Origin: Haloarcula pellucida
Lineage (GTDB): Archaea; Halobacteriota; Halobacteria; Halobacteriales; Haloarculaceae
Length of the DNA: 64,000 nt
NCBI RefSeq assembly: GCF_014647235.1
Contig: NZ_BMOU01000001.1
Span: 1,034,262-1,098,261, forward strand
Direction: 5' to 3'
The notes under the pieces were generated by a model. The model ran no database searches. It had not been told where the DNA came from and saw only the letters and a list, made by a program, of their open reading frames with translations. Shown one piece after another: positions 52,404-61,336 of this stretch (the first letter of the stretch is position 1; every line of letters starts with the position of its first letter). Both the position numbers and the translations under genes were made by a program.

Positions 52404-53675
52404 ATGGCACAGTACGACGTGGACGTAGACTGGCCACGTGCGTTCTGGATCGGATTCGGCGTGATTCTCGCAGCCACGCTCCTGTTCGTCCTCTACACCT
52501 TCATCGGGACGTTCGTGTTCGGTATCTTCCTCTACTACGCGACGCGCCCGCTCTACCGGCGCGTCTACCGTCGGGTGCGCCAGCGAACGATCGCGGCGAT
52601 GCTCTCGCTGTTCCTCCTTGCCTTTCCCGTCATCATCCTGCTGTACTACACTATCGCCATCGCGTTACAGGAGTTCGACCGGTTCGCAGACACCGCTGAC
52701 ATCGGTCCGTACGCCTCCTTCGTGGAACCGTACCTCGACGTCTCAGACCACGTTCAGAACCCACAGGCGTTGCTCTCTGACGCCGCCGGTCCCGGTGCGA
52801 TCGTCGATACGCTCGGCCAGTTCGTCAACTACCTCGGGTTCGTCGGGACCGGGTTGGTCCACGGCTTCGTCATGTTCGCCGTCGCGTTCTACCTCCTCCG
52901 TGACGGCCCGCGACTGGCCGAGTGGGCGAAGAACTTCCTAGACCACCGCGGCGTCTTAGACCGGTACTTCCACGAGGTCGACCGGAGTTTCCACAAGGTA
53001 TTCTACGGGAACATCCTCAACGCCATCGTCACCGGCGCTATCGGTGCGATTTCGTTCAGCCTCGTCGACGTGGTCGCGCCGGCCGGGGCGTCGGTGCCGT
53101 ATCCCGCGTTGATCGGGCTTCTCGCCGGGGCCGCGAGCCTCATCCCCATCATCGGGATGAAAATCGTCTACGTGCCGATGGCCGCGTATCTCGGGATACA
53201 GGCGGCGCTCGGTGGCGGCGAGTGGTGGTTCGTCGCCCTCTTTACGGGCGTCGCGTTCGTCGTCGTCGACACGATTCCCGACCTCCTCGTCCGCCCCTAC
53301 GTCTCCAGCGGCAAGTCGTTCTCTATCGGCCGGTTCGGCGCGCGCGACACCGAGGAAACGGCCGCCGCGGGCCTCCACACGGGGACGCTAATGTTCGCGT
53401 ACATCCTCGGACCCTTCCTCTTTGGGTGGTACGGCATCTTCCTCGCACCGATGCTACTGGTCTTCGTCGTGCAGTTCGCCCGGTTCGTCCTCCCGGAACT
53501 CATCGAGGGCGAACCGGTTCGTCCCAGAGCGGTCGACCCGACGAACCTCATCGGTGAGGAAGTGGGCGACCCGGAGACGGATGCACAGATCGATGCCGAG
53601 AACGAGACCACGGCGTCGGAGCCGACCAGCGAGTCACCGTCACCCCCCGGGTCCGACGATCCAGAGGTCGGCTAA
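52404..53675 (+). CDS. AI-2E family (PerM/UPF0118) permease, second paralogue
   Basis: A 423-residue membrane protein with the same plan as the gene at 7464: IGTFVFGIFLYYATRPLYRRV in the first helical pair, VDTIPDLLVRPYVS and ILGPFLFGWYGIFLAPM at the end. It has an insertion GKSFSIGRFGARDTEETAA between these last two blocks that the other copy lacks, and a longer acidic tail. ATG 52404 lies about 30 bases after a TATA-like sequence. The following PadR gene is convergent, 7 bases away. Confidence 0.86.
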   Translation: MAQYDVDVDWPRAFWIGFGVILAATLLFVLYTFIGTFVFGIFLYYATRPLYRRVYRRVRQRTIAAMLSLFLLAFPVIILLYYTIAIALQEFDRFADTADIGPYASFVEPYLDVSDHVQNPQALLSDAAGPGAIVDTLGQFVNYLGFVGTGLVHGFVMFAVAFYLLRDGPRLAEWAKNFLDHRGVLDRYFHEVDRSFHKVFYGNILNAIVTGAIGAISFSLVDVVAPAGASVPYPALIGLLAGAASLIPIIGMKIVYVPMAAYLGIQAALGGGEWWFVALFTGVAFVVVDTIPDLLVRPYVSSGKSFSIGRFGARDTEETAAAGLHTGTLMFAYILGPFLFGWYGIFLAPMLLVFVVQFARFVLPELIEGEPVRPRAVDPTNLIGEEVGDPETDAQIDAENETTASEPTSESPSPPGSDDPEVG

Positions 53676-53682
53676 GCCGTCT

Positions 53683-53958
53683 TCAGAGGTCGACGTACTG
53701 GTCTTCCCAGTCTCGCCGGGCATCGATTTCGCGTCGGCCGCGCCGCGTCAGCGTGTAGAAATTCGTCCGGCGGTCACGCTGTCCCTTCTCGACGAGCCCT
53801 TTATCGACCAGCGTATCGAGGTTCGGATACAGCCGGCCGTGGTGAATCTCTTTCTCGTAGTACTCTTCGAGGTCCTCCTTTATCGCGAGTCCGTGTGGCT
53901 CTTCTCGGCCCGAGATCACGTAGAGGAGGTCACGCTGAAAGCCTGTCAAGTCGTGCAT
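53683..53958 (-). CDS. PadR-family transcriptional regulator
   Basis: A 91-residue winged-helix protein: MHDLTGFQRDLLYVISGREE, then YYEKEIHHGRLYPNLDTLVDKGLVEK and RTNFYTLTRRGRREI. This is the minimal PadR domain without the C-terminal dimer helices of PadR-s1. Haloarchaeal members often regulate nearby membrane proteins; the neighbouring AI-2E permease is a possible target. A TATA-like CATTTAAGC lies upstream. Confidence 0.88.
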   Translation of the reverse strand: MHDLTGFQRDLLYVISGREEPHGLAIKEDLEEYYEKEIHHGRLYPNLDTLVDKGLVEKGQRDRRTNFYTLTRRGRREIDARRDWEDQYVDL

Positions 53959-54136
53959 CGATACGGTCTAGTTGTACATTATTGTCTGAATCGCTTAAAT
54001 GTGTCGAATCGGAGGTTTTTGTTCTCCCCCTCTAGCTTAGGTCGAGTTATCGGCCGCATGTAGCGTCTTGTAGACAGAATTTCCGCTTCCCTATTTCGAG
54101 TCAAGATTACATCATACCGTCAAAGGTGATGCCAGC

Positions 54137-54150
54137 GGTATTATTTATTG
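54137..54150 (+). promoter_or_regulatory. TATA box of the amphi-Trp gene
   Basis: GGTATTATTTATTG, centred 25 bases before ATG 54169, predicts a leaderless transcript. This also favours the 54169 start over the open frame beginning at 54148. Confidence 0.6.
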
Positions 54151-54168
54151 TCGGACCCAAGGGAGTGT

Positions 54169-54456
54169 ATGCCTGAAGAGATTCTGTTCGAAACCGAGCA
54201 GCGAATGGGGCGCGAAGCCGTCGCTGACTACCTGCGTTCGCTCGCCGACTCCGTCGCTGCCGGCGGCGACGTGACGCTCAGTTCCGGTGATCGGTCGGTG
54301 TCGCTCGACCCGCCCACCGAGGTGGAGTTCGAAGTCAAAGCAGAGCGTGAGGGCCCCGTCGACGGACCCGGTGAACTGAGTATCGAAGTCGAACTGGAGT
54401 GGCCCGAGGACGCTTCTGGCGACGACGCGACCACTGGCGAGTTACGCATCGAGTAA
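54169..54456 (+). CDS. amphi-Trp domain protein
   Basis: A 95-residue acidic protein of the haloarchaeal amphi-Trp family (named for amphipathic strands that end in a W): FETEQRMGREAVADYLRSLADSV, then TLSSGDRSVSL, VEFEVKAERE and a final strand LSIEVELEW. The role is unknown. Confidence 0.85.
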   Translation: MPEEILFETEQRMGREAVADYLRSLADSVAAGGDVTLSSGDRSVSLDPPTEVEFEVKAEREGPVDGPGELSIEVELEWPEDASGDDATTGELRIE

Positions 54457-54499
54457 ACGGCCCGCCCACAGAAGTGACTCCCCGGCGTCGTCCAGCGAA

Positions 54500-54592
54500 G
54501 TAAGTGGAAAGCGGTCGCGAAAAACGCGACCGCTTGCCGCCCTGAATTGGTCCCCGCTGACGCTTCGGCCCTCCAAGCGAAGCGTCACTTGA
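54500..54592 (-). ncRNA. Candidate small RNA with two strong hairpins
   Basis: Read on the minus strand, a TATA-like ACTTTTAAG (54620-54611) is followed at the right distance by TGACGCTTCG-loop-CGAAGCGTCA (10-bp perfect stem, 54587-54558), a GC-rich linker with CCAATTCAGGGCGGC, and AAGCGGTCGCG-TTTTT-CGCGACCGCTT (11-bp perfect stem with a five-U loop, 54535-54509). No frame in it looks coding. The 221-bp gap between the amphi-Trp and 48-residue genes has no other role. Exact ends are estimated from promoter spacing. Confidence 0.6.
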
Positions 54593-54608
54593 CAGAATGG
54601 GAGTGATG

Positions 54609-54620
54609 AACTTAAAAGTA
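54609..54620 (-). promoter_or_regulatory. TATA box of the candidate small RNA
   Basis: TACTTTTAAGTT on the minus strand, predicted start near 54588, which is the first base of the first hairpin. Confidence 0.5.
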
Positions 54621-54677
54621 CCGGCACCCGCCCAGTGGTGTTAGTTACCGAACCTTATTCAGCCGGAATAATCGCAC

Positions 54678-54824
54678 TCAGATGTGCTCTTCTTCCAGTA
54701 CCCACCCCAGCGCTCGCTTGTAATATGTGAACATCATCCGGATCCGTTCGTGACGCATCTCTTCGCTTTCTAACTGTTCTGCGAGGAACTCGTACTGCTC
54801 GCGTACTTCGGATTCCGAACGCAT
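54678..54824 (-). CDS. 48-residue helical protein
   Basis: MRSESEVREQYEFLAEQLES, then RHERIRMMFTYYKRALGWVLEE. It is charged, helical and coiled-coil-like, with coding-like third positions. It is divergent from the zinc-ribbon gene at 54884. A longer open frame exists upstream but is arginine-rich and looks non-coding. No family recognised. Confidence 0.6.
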   Translation of the reverse strand: MRSESEVREQYEFLAEQLESEEMRHERIRMMFTYYKRALGWVLEEEHI

Positions 54825-54883
54825 GGCCTCGCCTACGGACCGCTCGCGGAACAAACTTGAGGACGGCGAGCGCAGAGACGAGT

Positions 54884-55606
54884 ATGAAGATTCGCGGTGA
54901 CCGCGAGTGTCGGTCCTGTGGGGCCCGCTGGTCGTACTACGACACCGGGAGCATCGCCTGCCCCGAGTGTGGGAGCGTCCATAGCGTCGGTGTCGACGAG
55001 CGCACCGAACACACCGACGCGCCGGTCTCGCTCGACCTGACACCGATACGGAGCCGTATCGACGAGGCGTCACTCGACGACGTCGCGAGCAGCGCCGCCG
55101 AGACCTGCCGCGAGTACACTCGCAAGCGCGGGTTCATCGACACCGGCACGCTCAAACCGCTAGACGAGACGTACGTCGCCGCCGTCGAACTCCAGTACGT
55201 CGCGAGCGCTATCGGCAGAGAGATGCGCCCGAGCGACGACGCCGAACTGTACTTCTACGACCTGTTGGGCGGGGCCGACGACGGAGACCGTCCGGACACC
55301 GACGAGGTGCCGACCGAACTTCAGTCGGCCTTCGGGCTCGCGATGGCCACCGCCGTAGAGCGCTATCAGTCCGACGTCCGCCAGTATCTCGACGACCATC
55401 CCAACGAGCAGGGACGACAGCTATCTGGACGTATCCGCGACCACCGAAAGCGAATCGAGGCGCTCGACGGCGACGTCGACCCCGCGGACGCCAACCGCCT
55501 GCTCCACGCCGTCCGTGACCTCGGCCGGTTCGTGGGCGACGGCGACGAGAGCGCCTACGTCACCGCCGACAACTGGCTCACCGGCCTGGACGAGTCGACG
55601 CTGTGA
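54884..55606 (+). CDS. Zinc-ribbon haloarchaeal protein
   Basis: A 240-residue protein with an N-terminal zinc ribbon (C9-x2-C12, C26-x2-C29) resembling TFIIB- or transcription-factor-like ribbons, then an all-helical acidic domain (RSRIDEASLDDVASS, VAAVELQYVASAIG, FGLAMATAVERYQSDV). No known catalytic motif. It may bind nucleic acid or protein partners; this is inferred from the ribbon alone. ATG 54884 follows a spaced TATA-like ACAAACTTGAG. Confidence 0.72.
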   Translation: MKIRGDRECRSCGARWSYYDTGSIACPECGSVHSVGVDERTEHTDAPVSLDLTPIRSRIDEASLDDVASSAAETCREYTRKRGFIDTGTLKPLDETYVAAVELQYVASAIGREMRPSDDAELYFYDLLGGADDGDRPDTDEVPTELQSAFGLAMATAVERYQSDVRQYLDDHPNEQGRQLSGRIRDHRKRIEALDGDVDPADANRLLHAVRDLGRFVGDGDESAYVTADNWLTGLDESTL

Positions 55607-55621
55607 GCCCGGTCGGCCGAG

Positions 55622-56104
55622 TCAGCGAAAGCGCTGGAGCAACTCACAATCGAGACAGTTCTCCGGCACCGACTGCCGCCAGTCCACCCGTTCGATGGCC
55701 TCGCCAGGGAGACCGGGGTCCGTCGTGAGCGTCGTCTCTGCCGGCGTCGCTCGGTAGGTGCCGAAGTGAAAGCCGGTCTCTCGTACTCCGTCGGTCAGTG
55801 TCACTTCGGTCACCGCAAGCAGTTCGTCCGGCGTCACGGTGACGCCGGTCTCCTCGCGTACTTCGCGGACCAGTGCCGTCTGCCGGCTCTCGTCGGGTTC
55901 GACGCCGCCACCGGGGAGTTTCCACATCTCGTCCTCGTAGACGAGGAGGAGTCGGTCCTCGGCGTCTTCGACGAGCGCACCGACGCCCCACCGGAGGCCG
56001 TCCTCGACCCGGTTCTGGAACGCCGCGAACGCGGGTGCCTCGACTGTGCGGGTGACCCGCCGGGTGTAGACGCCGTCGTCCGCGAAGGCGGCGAGCGAGG
56101 GCAT
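55622..56104 (-). CDS. NUDIX hydrolase
   Basis: A 160-residue NUDIX protein with a complete box: GGGVEPDESRQTALVREVRE followed by ETGVTV. It ends in a cysteine-containing tail ENCLDCELLQRF. The substrate (a nucleoside diphosphate linked to X) is not evident. Its ATG follows the stop codon of folD with no gap, so it is translated from the same mRNA. Confidence 0.9.
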   Translation of the reverse strand: MPSLAAFADDGVYTRRVTRTVEAPAFAAFQNRVEDGLRWGVGALVEDAEDRLLLVYEDEMWKLPGGGVEPDESRQTALVREVREETGVTVTPDELLAVTEVTLTDGVRETGFHFGTYRATPAETTLTTDPGLPGEAIERVDWRQSVPENCLDCELLQRFR

Positions 56105-57001
56105 TCAGGGGAGGTCGACGTCGATATCGTGCTGCAGACCCGCGGCTTTCACCGTGTTGTAGAGGAGCATCGCCCGCGTCATCGGGCCGACGCCGCCGGG
56201 AACGGGCGTGATGGCACCCGCAACCTCCTTTGCGCTCTCGTAGTCGACGTCGCCGACCAGTTCGTACCCCTTCTCGGTATCGGCCTCGACGCGGTTGATA
56301 CCCACGTCGATGACCGTCGCGCCCTCGCCAACCATGTCGCCGTCTATCATCTCGGGGACGCCGGCGGCGGCGACGAGGATGTCGGCGTTCCGGGTCTTCT
56401 CCGCGAGGTTCTGGGTCCGGGAGTGACAGACCGTCGTCGTCGCGTTGCCGCCCGGTGCCTTCTGGATGAGGAGGTTCGCCATCGGCTTCCCGACGATGTC
56501 GGAGCGACCGACCACGACGGCGTCCTTGCCCTCGGTATCTACGCCTGCGGACTCGACGAGCTTCTGGATGCCGTGGGGCGTACAGGGCTTGTATCGGGCG
56601 TCGCCGGCGACCAGTCGACCGACGTTCTCCGGGTGGAAGCCGTCGACGTCCTTCCGTGGGTCGATGGCCCGCAGGACCTCGCGGTCTGAGACGTGGTCCG
56701 GGACCGGCATCTGGACGAGGATGCCGTTGACGTTCTCGTCTCCGTTCAGGTCGTCGATGGTGTCGTACAGTTCGCTCGCGTCGGCGCCGGGGTCGATGTC
56801 GATGTCGATGGCCTCGATACCGACTTCGGCGCAATCGTCCTGCTTCATCGAGACGTACGTCTCGCTGGCCGGGTCGTCGCTCATCAGGACCGTCGCAAGC
56901 GAGGGCTGGACGCCCGCGTCGGCGAGTTGGTCGATAGCCGTCGAGAGGTCCTCACGTACCGACTGGGCGACCGCGTCACCGTCGATTATGTCTGTCATCA
57001 C
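56105..57001 (-). CDS. folD: Bifunctional methylene-THF dehydrogenase/cyclohydrolase
   Basis: A 298-residue enzyme that interconverts methylene-, methenyl- and formyl-tetrahydrofolate. Motifs: YVSMKQDDCAEVGIE (active-site Y and K at about 50-54), DVDGFHP, GRSDIVGKPMANLL (NADP loop) and PVPGGVGPMT near the C-terminus. Start is ATG 57001 or the following ATG 56998. It works in one-carbon metabolism with glyA in the same gene run. Some haloarchaea have a modified folate; that cannot be told from this gene. Confidence 0.95.
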   Translation of the reverse strand: MMTDIIDGDAVAQSVREDLSTAIDQLADAGVQPSLATVLMSDDPASETYVSMKQDDCAEVGIEAIDIDIDPGADASELYDTIDDLNGDENVNGILVQMPVPDHVSDREVLRAIDPRKDVDGFHPENVGRLVAGDARYKPCTPHGIQKLVESAGVDTEGKDAVVVGRSDIVGKPMANLLIQKAPGGNATTTVCHSRTQNLAEKTRNADILVAAAGVPEMIDGDMVGEGATVIDVGINRVEADTEKGYELVGDVDYESAKEVAGAITPVPGGVGPMTRAMLLYNTVKAAGLQHDIDVDLP

Positions 57002-57068
57002 GTGGAGAGGGACACTCGGAGGGCAAAAACGTCACTATGCCACACTGGATACAGACGCCTGTACGCCG

Positions 57069-57587
57069 TTAGGGACACGCTTCGGTGTCGAACTGTCGAC
57101 GCTCGCGTCCCTGTCGAACGGGCGTCGTCTCGCCCCCCGGGACGCGCACGAGCATCGCCTGCCCGCCGTAGCCGTGGGTCTCATCGTGACCCCGAACGGC
57201 GACACAGCCCACGTCTTCGGGGACTGTGACCGTCTCGGAGCGCGTAAACGGCGCCGTCGAGTGGGCGTGCAGGAGGTCACGGCGACCCAACTGCTCGCCG
57301 TCGAGCGTCTCGACCTGCCACCAGTTCGCGTAGCCGTCCTCGCCGTCGTCGTCGTGATAGAGGGTCACGTCGAACCGGTACCGGCCATCGCTCTCGGCGG
57401 CGAGTTCTACGGCGGTGACGTTCGCTTCTCGCAGGTCGAGGTCCGCGGTGGGGTCGGTAGTCGTGGGCCCGTCGCCGCCGGTCACACGCTCGTCTGTCGA
57501 CGCCTCGCTGCCGGAGCGACCACAGCCAGCCAGCCCGGTCAGGAGTGTCCCGCCTGCCGCGAGGACGGTCCGACGGGTGGGTGCCAT
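57069..57587 (-). CDS. Tat lipoprotein of unknown function
   Basis: A 172-residue protein with TRRTVLAAGGTLLTGLAGC, a Tat signal and lipobox cysteine (C22). The mature part is a single beta-rich domain with DGRYRFDVTLYHDDDGE and a final MLVRVPGG. It lies between glyA and folD on the same strand and is probably a passenger in that transcript. Function unknown. Confidence 0.8.
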   Translation of the reverse strand: MAPTRRTVLAAGGTLLTGLAGCGRSGSEASTDERVTGGDGPTTTDPTADLDLREANVTAVELAAESDGRYRFDVTLYHDDDGEDGYANWWQVETLDGEQLGRRDLLHAHSTAPFTRSETVTVPEDVGCVAVRGHDETHGYGGQAMLVRVPGGETTPVRQGRERRQFDTEACP

Positions 57588-57632
57588 ACCGGTCGCTGGG
57601 GGCCGGGAGACAAAAAGAACTGTGTGGGCCGC

Positions 57633-58880
57633 TCAGTCGTAGAGGGTGTACTCGTCGGTGAGTTCGTCGACTCGCTGGCTGACCTCGGCGACGACGTCCT
57701 CGTCGTGGGGGGCGTCCACGATGTCGTAGATGAGGTCCGCGACTTCGCGACAGGCGTCCTCGTCGAAGCCACGCGTCGTGAGGCCGGGCGTGCCTGCGCG
57801 GATGCCCGAGGGGTTGAACGCGGAGCGCGTCTCGCCGGGGACGGTGTTGGCGTTGAGGACGATGCCGGCTTCTTCGAGGCTCTCCTCGACTTCCTTGCCC
57901 GTGGTGTCCGGGTGGGACGGGCGGAGGTCGACCAGCACGAGGTGGTTGTCCGTGCCGCCCGAGACGAGTTCGAGGCCGTGCTCTTTCAGCCGTTCGCCCA
58001 GCGCCTTCGCGTTGTCGACGGTCTGTTCGGCGTAGGTCTCGAACTCGGGTTCGAGCGCTTCACCGAAGCCGACGGCCTTGCCGGCGACGTTGTGCATCAG
58101 GGGACCGCCCTGCGAACCCGGGAAGACGGCGCTGTCGATGTCGTCTGCGTACTCCTCGTCGCACATGATGATGCCGCCGCGACCGGCGCGGATGGTCTTG
58201 TGCGTGCTCCCGGTGACGAAGTCGGCGACGCCGACCGGCGACTCGTGGACGCCCGCCGCCACTAGTCCCGTGATGTGGGCGATGTCGGCGAGGTGGTAGG
58301 CGTCGACGGCGTCGGCGGCCTCCTGAATCCGCTCGAAGTCGACCTCGCGCGGGTACGCGGAGTAGCCCGAGACGATGATGTCCGGGTCGTACTCCTCGGC
58401 GTGTTCGTGGAGGCCCTCGTAGTCGATGTAACCGCTCTCCTCGTCGACCTCGTACTGCTCGACTTCGTAGACCTGTCCGGCGAAGTTCGCCGGGTGGCCG
58501 TGCGAGAGGTGGCCGCCGTGGGTCAAATCCAGCGAGAGAATCTTGTCGCCAGGTTCGAGGACGCCGAGATAGACGCCCATGTTCGCCTGTGAGCCGGAGT
58601 GGGGCTGGACGTTGACGTGTTCTGCGCCCCATAGCTCTTCGGCCCGTTCGATGGCCAGTTCCTCTACGTCGTCGGCGTACTCACAGCCGCCGTAGTAGCG
58701 CTCGCCGGGGTAGCCCTCGGCGTACTTGTTCGTGAGTTCCGAGCTCTGGGCCTCCATGACGGCCTCGGAGACGTGGTTCTCGCTCGCTATCATCGCCAGC
58801 GTGTCGTTCTGCCGGGCACGCTCACCTTCGAGGGCGTCTGCGACGGCCGGGTCCGTCTCGCGGACGGTGTCGTAGGTCAT
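57633..58880 (-). CDS. glyA: Serine hydroxymethyltransferase
   Basis: A 415-residue fold type I PLP enzyme converting serine and tetrahydrofolate to glycine and methylene-THF. The PLP lysine lies in TGSTHKTIRAGRGG at about 222-235; MIASENHVS near residue 30 and YYGGCEYADDVE are standard. I chose ATG 58880, which gives the family's normal start; the frame extends to 58940 through the divergent promoter. It is the first gene of the run glyA-lipoprotein-folD-NUDIX. Confidence 0.96.
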   Translation of the reverse strand: MTYDTVRETDPAVADALEGERARQNDTLAMIASENHVSEAVMEAQSSELTNKYAEGYPGERYYGGCEYADDVEELAIERAEELWGAEHVNVQPHSGSQANMGVYLGVLEPGDKILSLDLTHGGHLSHGHPANFAGQVYEVEQYEVDEESGYIDYEGLHEHAEEYDPDIIVSGYSAYPREVDFERIQEAADAVDAYHLADIAHITGLVAAGVHESPVGVADFVTGSTHKTIRAGRGGIIMCDEEYADDIDSAVFPGSQGGPLMHNVAGKAVGFGEALEPEFETYAEQTVDNAKALGERLKEHGLELVSGGTDNHLVLVDLRPSHPDTTGKEVEESLEEAGIVLNANTVPGETRSAFNPSGIRAGTPGLTTRGFDEDACREVADLIYDIVDAPHDEDVVAEVSQRVDELTDEYTLYD

Positions 58881-58930
58881 GTGCCATCCTCCGGACCCGC
58901 CCGTCAATAATCTACCCTTTGTCCGAGAGT

Positions 58931-61126
58931 ATGCCACCAACTGACAGGACAGGGGCGGAAAGACCCCCTCCGAGACCGTGCCGAACCATGTTCCCGACGT
59001 GTAAATTCGGTTACCAGTATGTATATAATCCAGAAGGACGCAGTGGGTATCACATGGTCACCTGGGGGGTGACAGATGCGAGTACTGGTGGGACTGAACT
59101 CGCATCTGTCAGCGACGAGGAGCCAGTGTGCTCGACAGCCCTGCTAGAACAGTTAACGAACCGACGGCAGAAAAGCGGGGAGGCGATACCGCGACCGACG
59201 GACGAGTGTTACAGCGGCGAGGCGGCACAACTCCTCGTGCCGTGTGACGACGTCACCGTGACGGCGCTGGACTGTAACGCACAGTACACGCTCGCGACGG
59301 CCTCCGAACTGCCGGCCGGGTCGTTCCTCCTGAGCGGGACGACCGAGACGACCCCGGACGCTGCTTCGGGCGACCCACTGGCCAGCAACGCCCTCCGCCT
59401 GTACGTGCGGTTCGACGGTCCTGCATCGCTTCGCCCGACCTGTGACGGGACCGTCCTCTCGCTGTGGGAGTCGAAATCCGTCACCGTCGGGTCCAGAGAG
59501 ACGACCATCGGCCTCCCCCGCGTGCAGGTCCCCGAAACGGCCGCTGGCCTCGCGACGGGCATCTCCTATCTGAGCGCGGCCCACCACACCACCAGCCCCT
59601 CGCGTTCGCATCCGAACCAGCGGGACCACCCGCCACTCCTGACGACCGGCGAGACAGTGTCGATTCCCGACAGTATCGCGGAACAACGGCCGACGACGGG
59701 TATCGAACTGTGTCTGCCGTCGACCGTCGAGTCACTGTTCGTCGCGGCGCCGCTCGCGTACTACCTCGGTGCGGAGGTGTGCGTCGACGACCGTGAACGG
59801 CCCATACTGACCGCTACAGGAACCGACGTCAGACACGAGTTCAGTCCGCTTCCGACGTTCCAGAAAGAAGTCGCGTCGTTGCTACAACAGGTGTTCTACC
59901 TCGACTGTCTCGTCCGTCGGATGAGTCCCGAATCGGCTCCGGAACTCCTCGAGGCGTGTTCGCTCGACCGGCAGTCGGTGCGGACACTGTCGCCCGCGGG
60001 CAGACTGGAGCGGTATCTCTCGACCCCGACGGAGACGGTCCGAGCTGCCGCCCCCGAGTGGCACCTCTCGACGCACGCACGGCCCTCACACGACAGGGCG
60101 CGCTGTCTCCCCTTCCTGCTCGACAAACTGAGCCTCGTCTACCTCTCGGAGGGGTCGGAACTGGACCGGAACGATCTCCTCGACCGAACGCTCTCGGACG
60201 CGTATCCGACCCGCGGGAGCGCTCGACAATCGTCTGTCCTCGACCCGCGCGGGGGAAACAGTCGGGTGCAGGCGTGGCTCGCGCCGGGAACGCCCATCGA
60301 CGCGTTCAAGACGACGACGACGGCCTACGAGAACCGGTATCGGTTCCGGGACCGCGACAACGACCGTATGCAGGTCTCGGTCGTACTGAACGACACTCAG
60401 ATGAGCGACGAGCAGGGGACGGTCACGGAGATCTATCGCGCAGCGGATCTCCCGATGGACGTCACGGTCAGTGAGTCGTTGACGACGGTCGAACTCGCCG
60501 ACGTCTTCGAGGCGGAGAACGACTTCGTTCACTTCATCGGTCACTGCGACGACGACGGACTGCGGTGTCCCGACGGCAACCTCTCGGCAGCCGAGCTATC
60601 GCACGCACGGACTCCGACGTTCTTCCTCAACGCCTGTGGCTCCTACGAGGAGGGGCTGGACCTCGTCGAGCGCGGGGCGGTAGCCGGTGCGGTGACGTTC
60701 AACGACGTCCTCGACCGACACGCGGCGATGGTCGGCACCGCGTTCGCTCGCCTGTTGAGCAACGGGTTCAGCATACAGCGGGCCCTCCAGTTGGCTCGGC
60801 GGCGTATCATGATGGGTCACGACTACGCCGTCGTCGGTGACGGCACGTACGCACTCTTGCCGAGCCCGACCGACCCGGTCGTCGTCTGGGTGCAGGAGAC
60901 GGCAGACGGGTACGACCTCGTCTGTGAGGTGGTGACCCCGCGCGCCGGCGACGGGTACGCGCTCCCGTTCGACGGCGAAGTCGCGCTGAACGGACGACGA
61001 ACCGAGAAGACGGTCACCGAGGAGACGCTCGTCGACACGCTCGAATCGGTCTCGGTTCCCGTCATCTTCGACGGGGGGTTCCACTGGTCCCGTACCCTCG
61101 CGACTCGGCTGCGCGCGTCGGCATAA
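58931..61126 (+). CDS. CHAT-domain cysteine-protease-like protein
   Basis: A protein of 731 residues from ATG 58931 (or 712 from ATG 58988, where the beta-rich first domain begins). The last third is a CHAT domain: HFIGHCDDDGL with the catalytic H538 and FFLNACGSYEEG with the catalytic C569, followed by RGAVAGAVTF. The first ~500 residues combine a beta-rich domain and helical regions without recognised motifs and no TPR repeats. CHAT proteases act in programmed death and in some defence systems, but many haloarchaea carry solitary ones. It lies divergent from glyA with only 50 bases between. Confidence 0.85.
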   Translation: MPPTDRTGAERPPPRPCRTMFPTCKFGYQYVYNPEGRSGYHMVTWGVTDASTGGTELASVSDEEPVCSTALLEQLTNRRQKSGEAIPRPTDECYSGEAAQLLVPCDDVTVTALDCNAQYTLATASELPAGSFLLSGTTETTPDAASGDPLASNALRLYVRFDGPASLRPTCDGTVLSLWESKSVTVGSRETTIGLPRVQVPETAAGLATGISYLSAAHHTTSPSRSHPNQRDHPPLLTTGETVSIPDSIAEQRPTTGIELCLPSTVESLFVAAPLAYYLGAEVCVDDRERPILTATGTDVRHEFSPLPTFQKEVASLLQQVFYLDCLVRRMSPESAPELLEACSLDRQSVRTLSPAGRLERYLSTPTETVRAAAPEWHLSTHARPSHDRARCLPFLLDKLSLVYLSEGSELDRNDLLDRTLSDAYPTRGSARQSSVLDPRGGNSRVQAWLAPGTPIDAFKTTTTAYENRYRFRDRDNDRMQVSVVLNDTQMSDEQGTVTEIYRAADLPMDVTVSESLTTVELADVFEAENDFVHFIGHCDDDGLRCPDGNLSAAELSHARTPTFFLNACGSYEEGLDLVERGAVAGAVTFNDVLDRHAAMVGTAFARLLSNGFSIQRALQLARRRIMMGHDYAVVGDGTYALLPSPTDPVVVWVQETADGYDLVCEVVTPRAGDGYALPFDGEVALNGRRTEKTVTEETLVDTLESVSVPVIFDGGFHWSRTLATRLRASA

Positions 61127-61228
61127 TATCCCAGCGATTATCACAGAGGGTCACTAGTCCGCCGATAGCGACCACAGAACACACCCAGTAGCGCCATCGA
61201 GTTTCGTTTGTGATAGCTGGGCCGGAAC

Positions 61229-61307
61229 ATATATTTAAGTCGTCGTAAAGGTGCCTGTGGCTGGTGTGTTCAAGAATTCAACTCGAATCGGCCGATGAAA
61301 TTAAATG
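61229..61307 (+). promoter_or_regulatory. Two TATA-like elements before tbsP-like gene
   Basis: CATATATTTAAG (61229-61240) would start a transcript with a leader of about 75 bases. AAATTAAATG (61298-61307) lies 34 bases before the ATG and would be nearly leaderless. The 210-bp gap holds no gene. Confidence 0.45.
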
Positions 61308-61336
61308 TTACAAGCCACAATACATACATTGGGACA

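Noticed and set aside
56445-58265. 606-residue plus-strand frame across folD, lipoprotein and glyA
   Set aside because: It spans three well-supported minus-strand genes and their junctions, so it is a chance open frame.
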